Program-made: the position numbers and the translations under genes
Part shown: positions 12,719 through 23,921 of the stretch, one piece after another
Layout: each line of letters opens with the position of its first letter
How positions within the stretch are numbered: position 1 is the first letter of the stretch
Assembly: GCA_933207985.1 (NCBI GenBank)
Contig: OW240918.1
Coordinates: forward strand, 117,546,438-117,610,437
Direction of reading: 5' to 3'
Length of the DNA stretch: 64,000 nt
Origin: Pelobates cultripes
Lineage: Eukaryota > Chordata > Amphibia > Anura > Pelobatidae
Notes under the pieces: model-generated
Database searches by the model: none
The model's input: the letters and a program-made list of their open reading frames with translations, nothing else
Told to the model about the DNA's origin: nothing

Positions 12719-13900
12719 TCAGGTAATCAGCCATTGTATTCTGAGCCCCTGGTTGTTCTTCTGTGCCCTGATCATCATGGGCTGTAATTCCGTCATCAAT
12801 AAGTGACTGTGAGACCCACCTTGATGATTGATATAGGATACGCATTGATAGTAGGGCAAATTTGGACCCACTTGTTCTTCACCAACCCTCTGAAGTGAAG
12901 AAAAGCCCTGAAAATGACTTGTAATTCCATACAACTGAATGGTAATATTGTGCATTCCCTTATCCAATGACCTTGTGTAACATGGTCCAAACACTGTGCA
13001 ATCAATCTTTGAAAACTGCAATCCGAGCTTATAATTGACCAATAAGTTACTGTGCACTGGAAATATATTTTCTCTTTTCAGTTACCAGGTAAGGTGTAAC
13101 CCCACTGATGGTGACATCGTCAGTGGCTGGATCCAATTCATCTTTCTTTTGTTGAACCAAGATAGAAGGACCTTTGAGGAATCCTGAGATGCCATTGGGC
13201 CCATCTGACAAGTCTGATGGTGGAAGCCAGGATTCCTAGTAGTTGCATATACCTTGCTGTTACCAAGCAAACATGAAGAAACTGGAAGAGAAAACTTCAA
13301 CAATCTGTGGACCTGTTCCTGAGATAGGGAAAAAGCACAGCATAGAATTTTCCTCCCAGAAATAACAACCTCTGAACTGGTGTGAAATTGCTTTTCTTGA
13401 TATTCATCAAGCAGCCAAACTTCAGGTGTTCTGAAAGAACTATATCCCTTTGTGTGCCTGCCTTCTGTGGGTCTGAGGCTACCAGAAGTAGAACATCCAG
13501 ATAATGGAACCAGGTGGTGTTCTGGACTCTCAATACCACTATAAGCACATATAAGGTTCTTGGGGCTGCAGTGAGGCCAAAGGGTAGGGCACTTAATTAG
13601 AAGTTCTCTTCTGAGATAATGCTGAAGATCTAGGGCTATTGGAATATGATAGTAAGCATCCTTGAGATTTATAGAGATAAGGAAATTATCCTTCCAAATT
13701 GCTTGAGATATGGATCTGAATCCCGAAGATTCTGATATTCAGCCTTTTGTTGGCCCTTCTTAGGTCCAGTATAGGCTTCCATGTGCCTTTTCTTTTAGCA
13801 CCAGAAGAGAGGCGAATATTGTCCCTGGAACCGCTCTTGTTATAGGACCTAAGAAATCACCTCTTTGTCAAGCACCTCTTCGTCCAGTAGGCTTCTTACA
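12719..13900 (-). pseudogene. DIRS-like reverse transcriptase / RNase H, broken
   Basis: Minus-strand pieces show the polymerase signature INLKDAYYHIPI (about 13665-13630), then HYLDVLLLVASDPQKAGTQR at 13548-13297, where the catalytic YLDD box reads YLDV, so the second aspartate is lost. Downstream come GPMASQDSSKVLLSW and NRRKMNW-like connection sequence (13303-13082) and CVSYINHQGGSHSHLLM (13057-12719), the end of the RNase H domain as in DIRS elements. At least three frame changes and several stops separate the pieces. Confidence 0.8.
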
Positions 13901-13925
13901 TATTCCTTCAGTGCTATAGCTTTTG

Positions 13926-14734
13926 ATTCATCTGTCTCAATTTTCTTGTTGGTATAGAGACTCTAGTGTGTACAGAAAAAACTTCAGTCTATATCAATCC
14001 TCTTCCGTGTCCCTTAGTGTTTCTCTTCCCCCCCTTACACTAAGTGCCCCCATCCTCCTTCCATCCTCCTCCTGTCCCTTAATGTTCCTCTCCCCTCCCC
14101 TTCCTGTCCATTAGTGGTCCTTTTCCCTGTCCCTTTGTGTTTCTCTACCCCCCTTACCTGTTTCTCAGTGTTCCTCTCCTCCTTTCCTGTCTCTTAGTGC
14201 CCCCCCCATCCCCCTTAGTGTCCCTCCACCCCCCCCCAAGTGTTCTTCTCCCCTCCCTTCCCTCTTTTATTGTTCTCTCCACTCCCCGTTAGTGGTCCTT
14301 TTCCATTCCCTCCCCTATCTCTTAGTGTGCCTCCAACCCCATGACCTGTCTCTTAGTGCCCCATCACCCCTCTTAGTGTTCCTCTTCTCTCCCTTCCCTC
14401 TCTTTTAGTGGTCCCCCCTTCCCCTGTACCTTAGTGTCCCCGTCCCTTAGTGTTTCTCTCTCTCCCCCCCCCCAGTGGTCTTCTCCCCTCCCCGGTGTGC
14501 CTCCTACCTCTTTTGTAGCGTGGCAGAGCGGAGCGGACTGCGGTACAGGAGCTTCAGTTTCCTGTACCCGGCCAGACTGACAGGAAGTGCTCTCTCAGGC
14601 CACGCTACACTGAATGACTGGCAGGAGGGAGCCCTGTATGCCCACCTTCTGCTGGTCACTCTAAGCTAGCACCCCCCCGAGCCAGTACACCCTAAGGTGG
14701 CCGCCTTAACCGCCTTATAGATGTGTCGGCCCTG
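13926..14734. repeat. C-rich minisatellite plus conserved cassette, hAT-type right end
   Basis: 14005-14480 is a diverged array of CCTTAGTGTTCCTCTCCCC-like units. It is followed by a cassette (TTTTGTAGCGTGGC..., a TGTACCCGGCCAGACTGACA block) and an end reading GTCGGCCCTG at 14725-14734, which resembles a hAT-type terminus. The same array-plus-cassette order occurs at 57155-57668, so this is a dispersed non-autonomous element. The left terminus was not found. Confidence 0.65.
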
Positions 14735-14738
14735 CAAT

Positions 14739-14860
14739 ACACACACATTCAAACTCTATCGGTAACATACACACACACACTCACACACACACACAGTCAC
14801 ATACTTACACAATATAAGTAACTACAGTCACTCAGTCTCACATACACACAGTCCTTGCTG
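14739..14860. repeat. CA microsatellite
   Basis: Interrupted CACACA/CACTCA array immediately after the preceding element. No coding potential. Confidence 0.85.
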
Positions 14861-15099
14861 TCATGAGTACTGGGGGGAGGAGAGGAGGCTAGGGTCCCTA
14901 GTGTCTAGTGTAGGGGAGGCAGGCATTCCTTCCTGCTTCCCCTCTGTGCAGCAGGGGCTCTAGACTTGGTGACAGCCTCTTAAACAATTATGTCTGGGGA
15001 AGTTTCTAGGGTTAGGGTTTTCAAGGCTGCATTCTAAAGCAGCCCTTTACTCTCCTGAGTCCTACAGTGTTGTAAGCTGCGACACTCTTCATTCTAGTG

Positions 15100-15235
15100 C
15101 AGGCATAGCCAACCTTCAGCACTCCAGATGTTTTGGACTACACCGCCCATGATGCTTTGCCAGCCTTCTGGGTGTATGAGCATTATGGGGGATGTAGTCC
15201 ACAACATCTGGAGTGCCGAAGGTTTCCTATCCCTT
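15100..15235. mobile_element. hAT MITE, 136 bp, palindromic
   Basis: The left end CAGGCATAGCCAACCTTCAG and the right end CCGAAGGTTTCCTATCCCTT are imperfect inverses, with long internal complementarity (ACTCCAGATGTTTTGGACTA against its inverse). It is flanked by an exact 8-bp duplication, TTCTAGTG, at 15092-15099 and 15236-15243, as hAT transposases produce. It is the same length as, and homologous to, the MITE at 61279-61414. Confidence 0.9.
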
Positions 15236-15243
15236 TTCTAGTG

Positions 15244-16350
15244 CTTGGTCACAAATGCCCCCTTAAATGACCCTGGTGGTCTGGTGGTATCCTTTATCAG
15301 TTCCCTAGCAGTCCAGTGGTGAAGAGCAGGAAGCACACGTCCTGTTGTTTCAGATCATAATACCCACTAGTTTGCGGCTCCGGCTTTAAATGATGAGTCA
15401 GAGCACAGACTGAGAATCTCTGAGAATCTGCTCTGACTCACTAACTGAGCACCGGAACCACGAGGCAGAGGATATGATCTGACTGCATTCACTGCTGATG
15501 CACATTGGTGGACCACCAGGGAATTATTTAAATTTAATATACTGGTGTCCCCAACTTGCGAGCTGTGTTGGCCGCTGGGTGCCTCTGTTGTCATGAAGCC
15601 CTGCGTCACCGAACTGCTTGCACACCCTAAAGGCTGGTTCTGCTGACAGACACACTGGCACTCACTCTCAATGACACACACACACATAAACCCTGACAGA
15701 CACACAAACACTGACAGATACACACTCTATGACAGACACGCTTATTGACAGACACATACACTCACACACACACACACTGACAGACAGACACACACACACT
15801 CACCGACAGACACACACACACTCACTGACAGTCACCTACACACTTATATTCTTGTATACACAATCACAAATTAATTGTATTGCTTGTTGCTCCTACCTGT
15901 AGGAGTCCTCTGGGTCTTGTCCCGGGGTCCAGTGTCTTTCATGATCTTCCTGCTCCTCTCTCCTTCCTTGCACTGTTTAGTGTTGCAGGGCTGGAATTAC
16001 GTCATATTCCGGTTCCCGGCATCACCACAGAGGGCTCGCAAGGGAGCAGAGAGGAGCAGGAAGATCATCAGTACCGTCAACGCTCCCTCACCGTCACCTG
16101 GATTCTTCTCCACTCCAGCCCGGTATATTACTGCAGAGTAGGCACCTGCCGTCTAGGATAAGCAGGTACCTACTCTGCATTGCTACATAACAGCCGCTCC
16201 GGGGGCACCCTTAGGTGACCACCTGGCCACCAGCTGGGCTCCCTGTGAGAGGCCATCTACTTGCTTTGCAAGGCGCCCCCCACCTCCTGGCGCCTGGGCG
16301 CGGTGCACCCTCTGCACCCGCCCAGGATCTTCCCTGGTCCAGAGTGCCCA
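15244..16350. repeat. CA array and GC-rich repeat with hairpin
   Basis: 15640-15860 is a TGACAGACACACACA-type array. 15870-16350 is GC-rich, dispersed-repeat-like sequence with a 17-bp hairpin: GCAGAGTAGGCACCTGC at 16133-16149 and its near-perfect inverse at 16162-16178. Frames in 15367-16161 are low-complexity or unsupported, and I do not call them genes. Confidence 0.55.
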
Positions 16351-16545
16351 TTTAAAGGGATACTATAGGCACCTAGACTACTTTAGCTCATTTAAGTGGT
16401 CTGGGTGCAGTGTCTCGGTCACACTTAGTCCTGCAAAGTAAAACATTGCAGTTTTAGAGAAACTGCTATGTTTACATTGCAGCACTAAGAAAGCCTCTAG
16501 TGTCAACCAGACTGCTTCAATTACTTATATGTGTAGTGAATAGCT
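16351..16545 (+). repeat. TTAA-family repeat end fragment
   Basis: Begins TTTAAAGGGATACTATAGGC at about 16352, the terminal motif of the TTAA/ACTATAG MITE group, and continues with GGTCTGGGTGCAGTG and a TGTTTACATTGCAG block related to the other copies. The opposite end was not found, so it is partial. Confidence 0.6.
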
Positions 16546-17730
16546 CAGTAGGTTGTTTCTTCTATATTCTTGTCACTTGTATACATATCATATTAATTTA
16601 CTATAATAAAAACATATTTTGCACATACTAGTTCTAAGAACTAAAATGGGATCTTATTTAATATATACACTGCATTTCTCTTCTCTCCCTATTTTCCCCA
16701 GTGGATTATGTTATAGCTACTGTAAATAAATGCTCTTTAGCAGATATGTGATTTATTTGATCTAATAATTTATGGTTTTATGACAAGCCACTGACAGTTA
16801 AATTTACTTTCTGAATTACAACTTAATGCTCAGAGGCATGAACTGAAATTATAAACTATGAGTCTAGATAAAAGGGATCACCTGTGGTATTCACCTTTCA
16901 TTATTGCCGTTTTATTATTTAAAAGCAAAGTACAATAACTTAAATAACACATTTTTCATTTAGACAAGAGTCAACAGAGATAAATTGCATGCCCATATTG
17001 AGAAACCCACGGAAGTTCATTGAAGTCCCAAATTGTGCAAACGATAGCTGCTTTTATTCGATGAAGTAGAGTAAATACATCTAATTAACATATTTTCCTT
17101 TCTGTTCGACTGTCCTTATTACCTTCATTTTTATCTGTATATGACAAGAGATTTTGTTCAACAAGGGGAACTGCACTCAAAACCAAAATCAACTCAAACT
17201 TGGTCCTCCATGGAAAAGGAGCAGCTCACTCCCAATATTCACTAGATTCAAGGTAGGGTTCAGGCCCACAAGTCAAAATATCAGACACTTTTTATGGAAC
17301 ATAGTCTTGTGGCTCTGTTCCATTAAAAGCTTCTGATATGACTGCTCTAGAGCAAGATATTTTCCAGAATGCACAGTAGGAACTTACCTTGATAACCACT
17401 ATCTTTGGAGTACAGCAGATAACTTGCTATTAGTAGGCATCACACACCAGACAAGGACCAATATCCCAACAGATTGCCAGGTTGAGCCTTACCTTCATTT
17501 TTCATATTGGAATGGTGAATGAGGCCAAGCTTGACCTAGTATCATTATGGTTCCAGGAACCTTACTATATCAACCACTTCTAAGTTATGTAAGAAGCCTG
17601 GCCTGTCTACATCTGCCTTTTATATTGTTATATTATTTTCCACTAATTTCTACATCCCCTATCTATGTACAGTTAACATAAGGATGGTATTGTAGAGGGA
17701 AAAGTATTGTAGATGCAATCACCAGCAGTA
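16546..17730. other. Unassigned AT-rich sequence
   Basis: No gene, RNA or repeat recognised. Confidence 0.45.
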
Positions 17731-17731
17731 T

Positions 17732-17763
<32 letters not shown>

Positions 17764-17776
17764 TCCATAATAATGA

Positions 17777-17813
<37 letters not shown>

Positions 17814-17835
17814 ATTCTTAGTGTGTATATGTATA

Positions 17836-17877
<42 letters not shown>

Positions 17878-17885
17878 ATAATAAA
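17731..17885. repeat. CA/TA compound microsatellite
   Basis: (CA)n changing to long (TA)n tracts with short interruptions, ending in an A-rich stretch next to the LINE remnant at 17895. Confidence 0.9.
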
Positions 17886-17894
17886 AAAAATAAA

Positions 17895-18250
17895 AAATTG
17901 ATTTTTTCACCCCTCCTGGGTGGTATGTTAATTCCTCATTCTCGGGTGCAGTATCATCTATGTGTCCCACCTGGAATCTGTTGACGCTACTCCCCAAACT
18001 TGGGAGTCACAGCCCTGAGTGCTCCTATCACAACTGGGACCTCTACTGCCTTCACTTTCCAGAACATTTCTAGTTCTTCTTTCGGTTCTTGGTATTTCTC
18101 CACCTTCTCATGTTCCTCTTCCTGATGTTATAGCCACATCCACCACGACTGCAGTCTTTCGTTCCTTGTTTACCACCAAGATGTCTGTTTGGTTGGCCAG
18201 CACTTGCTTGTCTGTCTGGATCTTGAAGTCCCACAGGATCTTAGCCATGC
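17895..18250 (-). pseudogene. LINE restriction-like endonuclease domain remnant
   Basis: Minus-strand translation from 18248 begins AKILWDFKIQTDKQVLANQ, then TDILVVNKERKTAVVVDVA. This matches the D-I-x-V-x-D...D-V-A pattern of the C-terminal restriction-like (PD-(D/E)XK) nuclease seen in some non-LTR retrotransposons; the usual PD reads TD here. After a frame change the next block VKAVEVPVVIGALRAVTPKF is visible. In the family this nuclease nicks the genomic target before reverse transcription. The reverse transcriptase part is absent. Family assignment is from memory; it could also be from an uncharacterised LINE clade. Confidence 0.6.
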
Positions 18251-18265
18251 ATGCATGTCATTCTT

Positions 18266-18778
18266 TTGCAAATGGTATGCCATGATGGGGCTAATTTTCA
18301 TTCCTGGGCTGCAATACATTCTCAGAGTCAACATAGATCCAGCAAACCAATGTGGGAATTTCAATGTGTATAAACTGTAAATGGAAAAGCCCTCTATTTG
18401 ATCCTGTAACTTTCCAACACCCCATAAAATGTGTACATGGGAATACTGTTATACTCGTGAGACATTTCTGAACACAAATATGTGTATTTTATTGCAGTAA
18501 AAGCCAACAGTATTATGACATTCAAAGAATTAAGAAAATAACATTTCTTAATTTTTCACTCTTTTTTTTTATAGATTTTATTCATATTAAATTAGCTGTC
18601 ATACATAAATACTTGATGTGAAATGAAAGCCCTATTTCTCCTGAACATAATTATGTATAATAAGTGTGGTGCATTTAATATGAAAGATTAAAATTATGGT
18701 TGAACAGATATAAAGCTCAAATTTCAGGTTTCGTTTTGAGCAGAACTTGTACAATTGCCTCTGTTCTTAAGGGGTTAA
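18266..18778. mobile_element. Palindromic MITE, copy 1 (right half intact)
   Basis: The right end CTTAAGGGGTTAAG (about 18767-18780) and the block with AAATGAAAGCCCTATTTCTCC are inverses of the left end of copy 2 at 51609 onward. The central part (TTTTGCAAATGGTATG..., ATACTGTTATACTC) is shared in direct orientation with 51901-52120. Together the two copies imply an element with arms of about 170 bp. Copy 1 lacks its left arm, probably lost at the LINE boundary. Confidence 0.7.
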
Positions 18779-19762
18779 GATTGCTGAATAAGAAAAGTGA
18801 AAAACTATATAAATGTATTTCTGTCTTCCTTTATCACCTATCATTTGTTTATGAGTTACATTTTCAGGCATTCCAATATTTCAAAATTGGCCATTTGCCC
18901 AATGAGACAGAGAATCGGAATACAGTGACACATATGTTAGATGACATAAACTGTATACTAACTTGACATTACATACATCACACACAAGTCTCAGTGTGAG
19001 TGATTAAAATGCAAAATAAAAGTATGGAAAAAAATTACTAGGAAGAATTTCATTCTAGACTTCCAGTCTATTTGCATTAGTATTAGTTGGCTATAGGCAA
19101 CAGGTCCATCTAAATAAAGTATATAGCACCTCCAAACTTCAAAAGGGTTTTTCTGTTCTCCACGGCAATAGCTTGTTATCAGATAGTGGTAATTAATGGC
19201 AATGTAGTACCCACTTCTTCCACCATGTATCATTTACCATTGTTCCTTTATCCATGTATAAGGTATAATACTTGTGTAGATGTCTGAATAATGTTTAATC
19301 TGGGTCATGGGTTGATTTTTGAATGCAACTCACCATGTTCAACATATTTTGTTTTCTGAATAAGGGGAGAGTTTGTGCAATGTTTTAAAAAACGGTTGTA
19401 AATTGTTTTGGCTGAAACACGTTGCTATTTTGAAGCCATAACATTGTCATACCTGTTAAAAAAAATCATACGTGTGATCTGTGGAACCCCAGAGCATAAG
19501 GTAATGCAAGTATGTGGGTCAAGGGCCCTCAGACTCCTAGTCGGATTAGTAAGTGAGCCAGCGATGCCCACATTCCTGGTCCTAACAAAAAGAATATTGA
19601 TCTTAATATCTTATTTGAAATATATATATATATTGTTTCAAAGCATACATTTCCTTCTTCAAAACAAAGCTTGCCAAAATAAAATAGCCCTCACATTTAC
19701 ACATTATGTAGAGAGAATATTAGAATAATTCCTTTACACTGCTCAGTCAGAGGAAGCAAAAT
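18779..19762. other. Unassigned AT-rich sequence
   Basis: No gene or repeat recognised. The plus frame 19408-19728 has no family signature. Confidence 0.4.
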
Positions 19763-21415
19763 GTAATTATTATTATTATTATTATTATTATTATGATATT
19801 TATAGAGCGCTGTCAAATTAAAAAGCGCTTTACAATGGGTGGACGAACAGACATGTAGTTGTAACCAGACAAATTGGACACACAGGAACAGAGGGGTTGA
19901 GGGCCCTGCTCAGTGAGCTTACATGCTAGAGGGAGTGGGGTAAAATGACACAAAAAGCTAAGGATAGTATTAGACTAATTACAGTTGCAGAAGAGGAATC
20001 TGTCAGGAGCTATTAACAGTTTAATGGATACGCTTTTATGAAGAAGTGGGTTTTTAAAGATTTTTTGAAGGAGTGGAGACTGGGTGAGCATCTAACGGAG
20101 GAGGGAAGCGAGTTCCACAGGAACGGTGCAGCCCTCGAGAAATCTTGAAGGCGAGCATCAGAGGTGGGAGTACGGACAGAAGATAGACGTACATCTTCAG
20201 CAGATCGTAAGGGCCTAGACGGGACATACTTGTGTATAAGGGAGGATAGATAGGTGGGAGCAGCATTATGTAGAAATTTGAAAGCAAGAACCAGAATTTT
20301 AAATTAAGCTCTATATTTTATAGGAAGCCAATGTAGGGATTGACAGAAGAGTGAGGCATGGGAGGTGCGTGCGGACAGGAAGATGAGCCTCGCCGCCGCA
20401 TTTATTATGGACTGTAAAGGCTCTAGCTGGGAGCACGTAAGACCACTGAGAAGCGGATTACAGTAGTCAAGGTGAGAAAGGACAGTGGAATGGACCAACA
20501 CCTTAGTCGCATCTGGCGTTAAGTATGGGCAGATGCGCACATTGTTTTTTAGATGGAAATGACAGGATTTGGCAATAGATTGAACATGAGGCTTGAAGGA
20601 GAGGTCGGAGTCAAAGAGAACACCTAGGCAGCGAGCCTGTGTGGTGGAGCTGATGGTAGCACCGTTGACTTGGAGGGAGACAGACACAGGAGTAACAACA
20701 CTTGAGGGAGGAAAGACCAGAATTTCAGTTTTGGTCAAGTCTAGTTTAAGGAAGTGGGCAACCATCCAGTTAGAAACAGCAGAGAGGCAGTCAGAGACAC
20801 TAGTCAAGAGGGACGGGGAGAGATCAGGAGAGGACAGGTAGATTTGCGTGTCATCTGCATAGAAATGATATTGGAAGCCAAAGGAGCTAATGAGTTTACC
20901 AAGGGAGGCAGTATAGATGGAGAACAGTAGGGGACCAATGACTGAACCTTGGGGAACACCAACAGAGAGGAGTTGGGAAGAAGAAGCAGAGCCAGAGAAA
21001 GAAACACTGAAAGAGCGCTGGGAGAGGTAGGAGGAGCACCAGGAGAGAGCAGTATCTTGTAGACCGATATTGCAGAGGATGAGAAGAAGCTGTTGATGAT
21101 CAACAGTGTCAAAAGCCGCAGACAGGTCAAGGAGAATTAGATAGAGTAGTGACCACGAGATTTTGCAGCGAGTAGATCATTGGATACTTTGGTCAGTGCC
21201 GTTTCCACAGAGTGCTTAGCACGGAAACCAGACTGAAGCAGGTCTAGCAGAGAGTTGGCTCAAGGAAGTCTGTCAATCTCGCATACACAATTTTTTCAAG
21301 GATCTTGGATGCAAAAGGCAGTAGCAAGATAGGACGATAGTTGGATGGGGAGTTAGGGTCAAGATTGGGCTTCTTTAGAATTGGGGTTACAGTTGCATGT
21401 TTGAAGGGCAATGGA
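19763..21415 (-). mobile_element. 5'-truncated L2-type LINE
   Basis: On the minus strand the element runs from a truncated edge near 21415 to a 3' end with the AGCGCTTTTTAATTTGACAG / GCGCTCTATAAATA block and a terminal (AAT)n run at 19763-19793, the arrangement typical of L2-group LINEs. About 1.65 kb remains, covering most of the reverse transcriptase and the 3' UTR. Confidence 0.9.
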
Positions 21416-21465
21416 AATATACTATATATTATATGAACGCAGTCCGTTCGTGCGATTGAACGCAC
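20304..21465 (-). pseudogene. L2-type reverse transcriptase, broken
   Basis: 21465-21244 encodes ATVTPILKKPNLDPNSPSNY, the start of the polymerase domain, though its first residues come from unrelated sequence. 21130-20804 is a shifted frame over the middle of the domain, and another frame there reads through [12 protein letters not shown], the catalytic box. 20807-20304 encodes the thumb and C-terminal part ([50 protein letters not shown]), which is the usual L2 ending. Frameshifts near 21150-21240 and 20810 inactivate it. No promoter or first ORF is present. Confidence 0.9.
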
Positions 21466-22847
21466 TGGAGCTTCTCGCGTTCATGCAGGAGAGGCACGAA
21501 CTGAGCGTGCACGCTACGTTCGCGCAATTGTAAGCGCGAACACGCACGAACACCCTGAGCTAGCCTGCTCTGTTCGTGCAGTAAAACGGCACGAACAGGG
21601 CGGGAAAACCTATGATAAAGTGCCGAACATAGCCACTCGAGGGTAGAGAGGGGAGGGGAGGGAAGGGGAGGGAAGGGAAATGAGGCTTTTCCCACAGAAC
21701 GGGTCTGAGGTGAAACAGGGGAGACCCCCAGAACGGTGAAACCGTTAAAGGGGTACCCCAATGACTGTTACCCTGCCACCCCCCAGTACATATATAAGCA
21801 GTTAAAACAAGGTATGCATAGAATATTACTATTAACATACTAACATGTACATAAAGTGACAGTTAAGGATTCAGTACTCTGACCTGACTTGTGATGGAGC
21901 AGCAAAGAAAGAGGAAATGATTGGCTACGATTGAACTTTTATATTCTCTGACTCACTCTGATTGGTTCTTTCTTTAAACAGTTTTTTTCTTTGCTGCTAT
22001 GGAGTTAGCAAAGAAAGTTAATGCAAAATATGAAGCTTCCTGTCATGTGGTAAAATTGTAACTACAATAACCCTTTTTAAATTAATATTTTATTGAGATT
22101 TTTCAAGAAATACAGTATGCATTAGGGTGTAAAACTCCTAGACACGAAAAGATACAAAAAAAAAAAAATAAAAATAACAAAAGGATCAAAAATCAAAATG
22201 AAAATAATGAAATTTGTCTTATTTTGTATATATAGGTAAATCTCTCCCTCCGTCCATTCATATCTAACTAATAATGCATCATTACATATATGTATAGAAT
22301 TTACGTTTAAATAATACAATAGAGACTGCATATTATAAAATACGCTTATGTCCTAGATTTTGCCCTTCAACTGCAGAAGGATCCCATTATAAGTAAAAAA
22401 ACGAAGCAATGTACTTTGGGAATGCTGACTACATTCCTTGATTTTCTACATTAAATTGGTCACTAGAGTGTTTTGCATTTGAGAATACATGCCATTCTAT
22501 ATTAAGAGAAGGGGTTTATTTATCACTGTTTTAACTATAATGGACCACTATAACAGCTAGCACAAGACACACATTGCACATTCAAGCATGATGGGTCTCA
22601 GTATAGACAGAGAACAAATGGGGCTTTTAAGACAGTAATTACAAATTATTTTTATAGTGCTTTGCCCGTAACCCAGAAGAGAAAATTGAATGTCAGTCTT
22701 CATCACTAAGTAATCCATGTATGCAAGCTGCAGTTTGGATAAACATCATTTAGATTCTTAACACATTTTACCATCATTGTAACAAAAAATTATATGATGT
22801 TATTTTAATAGCGTATTTGTTTTTTCTCCCCCTCCCCTAAATGTTGT
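21416..22847. other. Unassigned; GTTCG-rich segment then AT-rich DNA
   Basis: 21425-21620 is unusually rich in TTCGTGC/GCACGAAC words and may be part of an LTR, but no ends were found. 21650-21685 is a (GGGAAGGGGA)n tract. 21900-22847 is AT-rich with no recognisable feature. Confidence 0.4.
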
Positions 22848-23916
22848 TGTAACGGCACCCCCAGGCATAAAAGGGTTAAACCGCCGTTTAGTAGATCTTC
22901 CCTTCCAGAGACACAGGCACAGCTACTGCAGAACACCAATCCGCCGAACAGGAAACCATATGAATGCCGTAAACAGCCGAATAGGAAAATCCATACGAAT
23001 AGGTTTACACTCCTAGCAGTCAAACTGGAACAGCATACAATAAATCCCCCCAAGAACGAGACAAGGCTCTGTTTTGAGGGTCAAGCAGTGAACAGACAGA
23101 GCTGTGGGTTTATTGTTCTTATATACACATTAGTACCACCCACAGGGTTTTGGAAATCATCCAATAAACACATACAATACACTCAGACACTCCCACACAA
23201 AATCCTTCCCTCTGCCTGTGATATAATTACCTTACACAATGGGTAATGTAATTATCACCGGCAGAGAAATACAGTTTTTCCACATTATTCATAACTTTAA
23301 AAGTATGTATCACATTAACATAAAACGTACATATTCAGAATCAGCATACTCCAAATACATACAAACATATGTCAAAATCTTCCAAATTGGTCCAGTGGTT
23401 CAAAAGATAGATCGTAGTTCTTTGTGACCAAAGGAAGCATGGCTTTTCTGCCCAAAACCAGTTCCACAGAGTCTTCTATCCTGGAGATAATTGGAAAGTA
23501 ATCCAATTATCTCCAAGGACAGAGGCAAAACTCCATTAAGCACATGGCAGTAAAAAGACAGTAAAATACAATAAAATACAGAAGGTTACATTTATTACAT
23601 AAAATACAGACATGCAACATATCCCCAGATAGCTTAGGTCTAAGCACACATTATTACCGAATGGCGCTCAGATCACACACATACAGTTCAATTGGCATGG
23701 AGCCAAAATCTTTCCCATAGTCTTTCATTATACGAATGGCCTCCATGGCATAGCTATCTGGGGTATCACCGCTCAAACAGGGCAAGCACCGAATGACCCG
23801 GCTTTCATGTCTTTGCAGGGGAAAATCAAGCGTTTCAATATGGGGCCATAGTCTAAAGGCAGCAGGCGGGCAACCAGGCTCCTCCAATGCACAGTGGCGA
23901 GATTGGTCTCGTCACA
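22848..23916 (-). mobile_element. Solo LTR, 1069 bp, with 5-bp target duplication
   Basis: Begins TGTAACGGCACC and ends GATTGGTCTCGTCACA, so ends are TG...CA. GTTGT occurs on both sides (22843-22847 and 23917-23921). Homologous to the LTR at 59601-60544 and, in the opposite orientation, to the LTR fragment at 40070-40627, which starts TGTGACGAGAGCAATCTCGC. I place the transcription sense on the minus strand from the shared order of TGTGACGAGA... at the 5' end; this is inference. No internal retroelement sequence adjoins it. Confidence 0.88.
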
Positions 23917-23921
23917 GTTGT

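Larger units (their letters stand above)
11450..13925 (-). mobile_element. DIRS-like tyrosine-recombinase retrotransposon, decayed
   Basis: Read on the minus strand, the order is reverse transcriptase (about 13900-13300), RNase H/connection (13300-12700) and tyrosine recombinase (12110-11584), followed by an inverted-repeat terminus (11493-11582). This order and the recombinase instead of integrase define the DIRS group. These elements integrate through a circular intermediate without target duplication. Many stops and frameshifts make it inactive. The 5' end upstream of the polymerase is not recognisable, so the element is probably truncated near 13.9 kb. A different member of the order, the Ngaro-like element, is at 40689-45797. 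Confidence 0.82.

Noticed and set aside
20593..20841. Plus-strand 82-codon frame
   Set aside because: It is antisense to the L2 reverse transcriptase on the minus strand.
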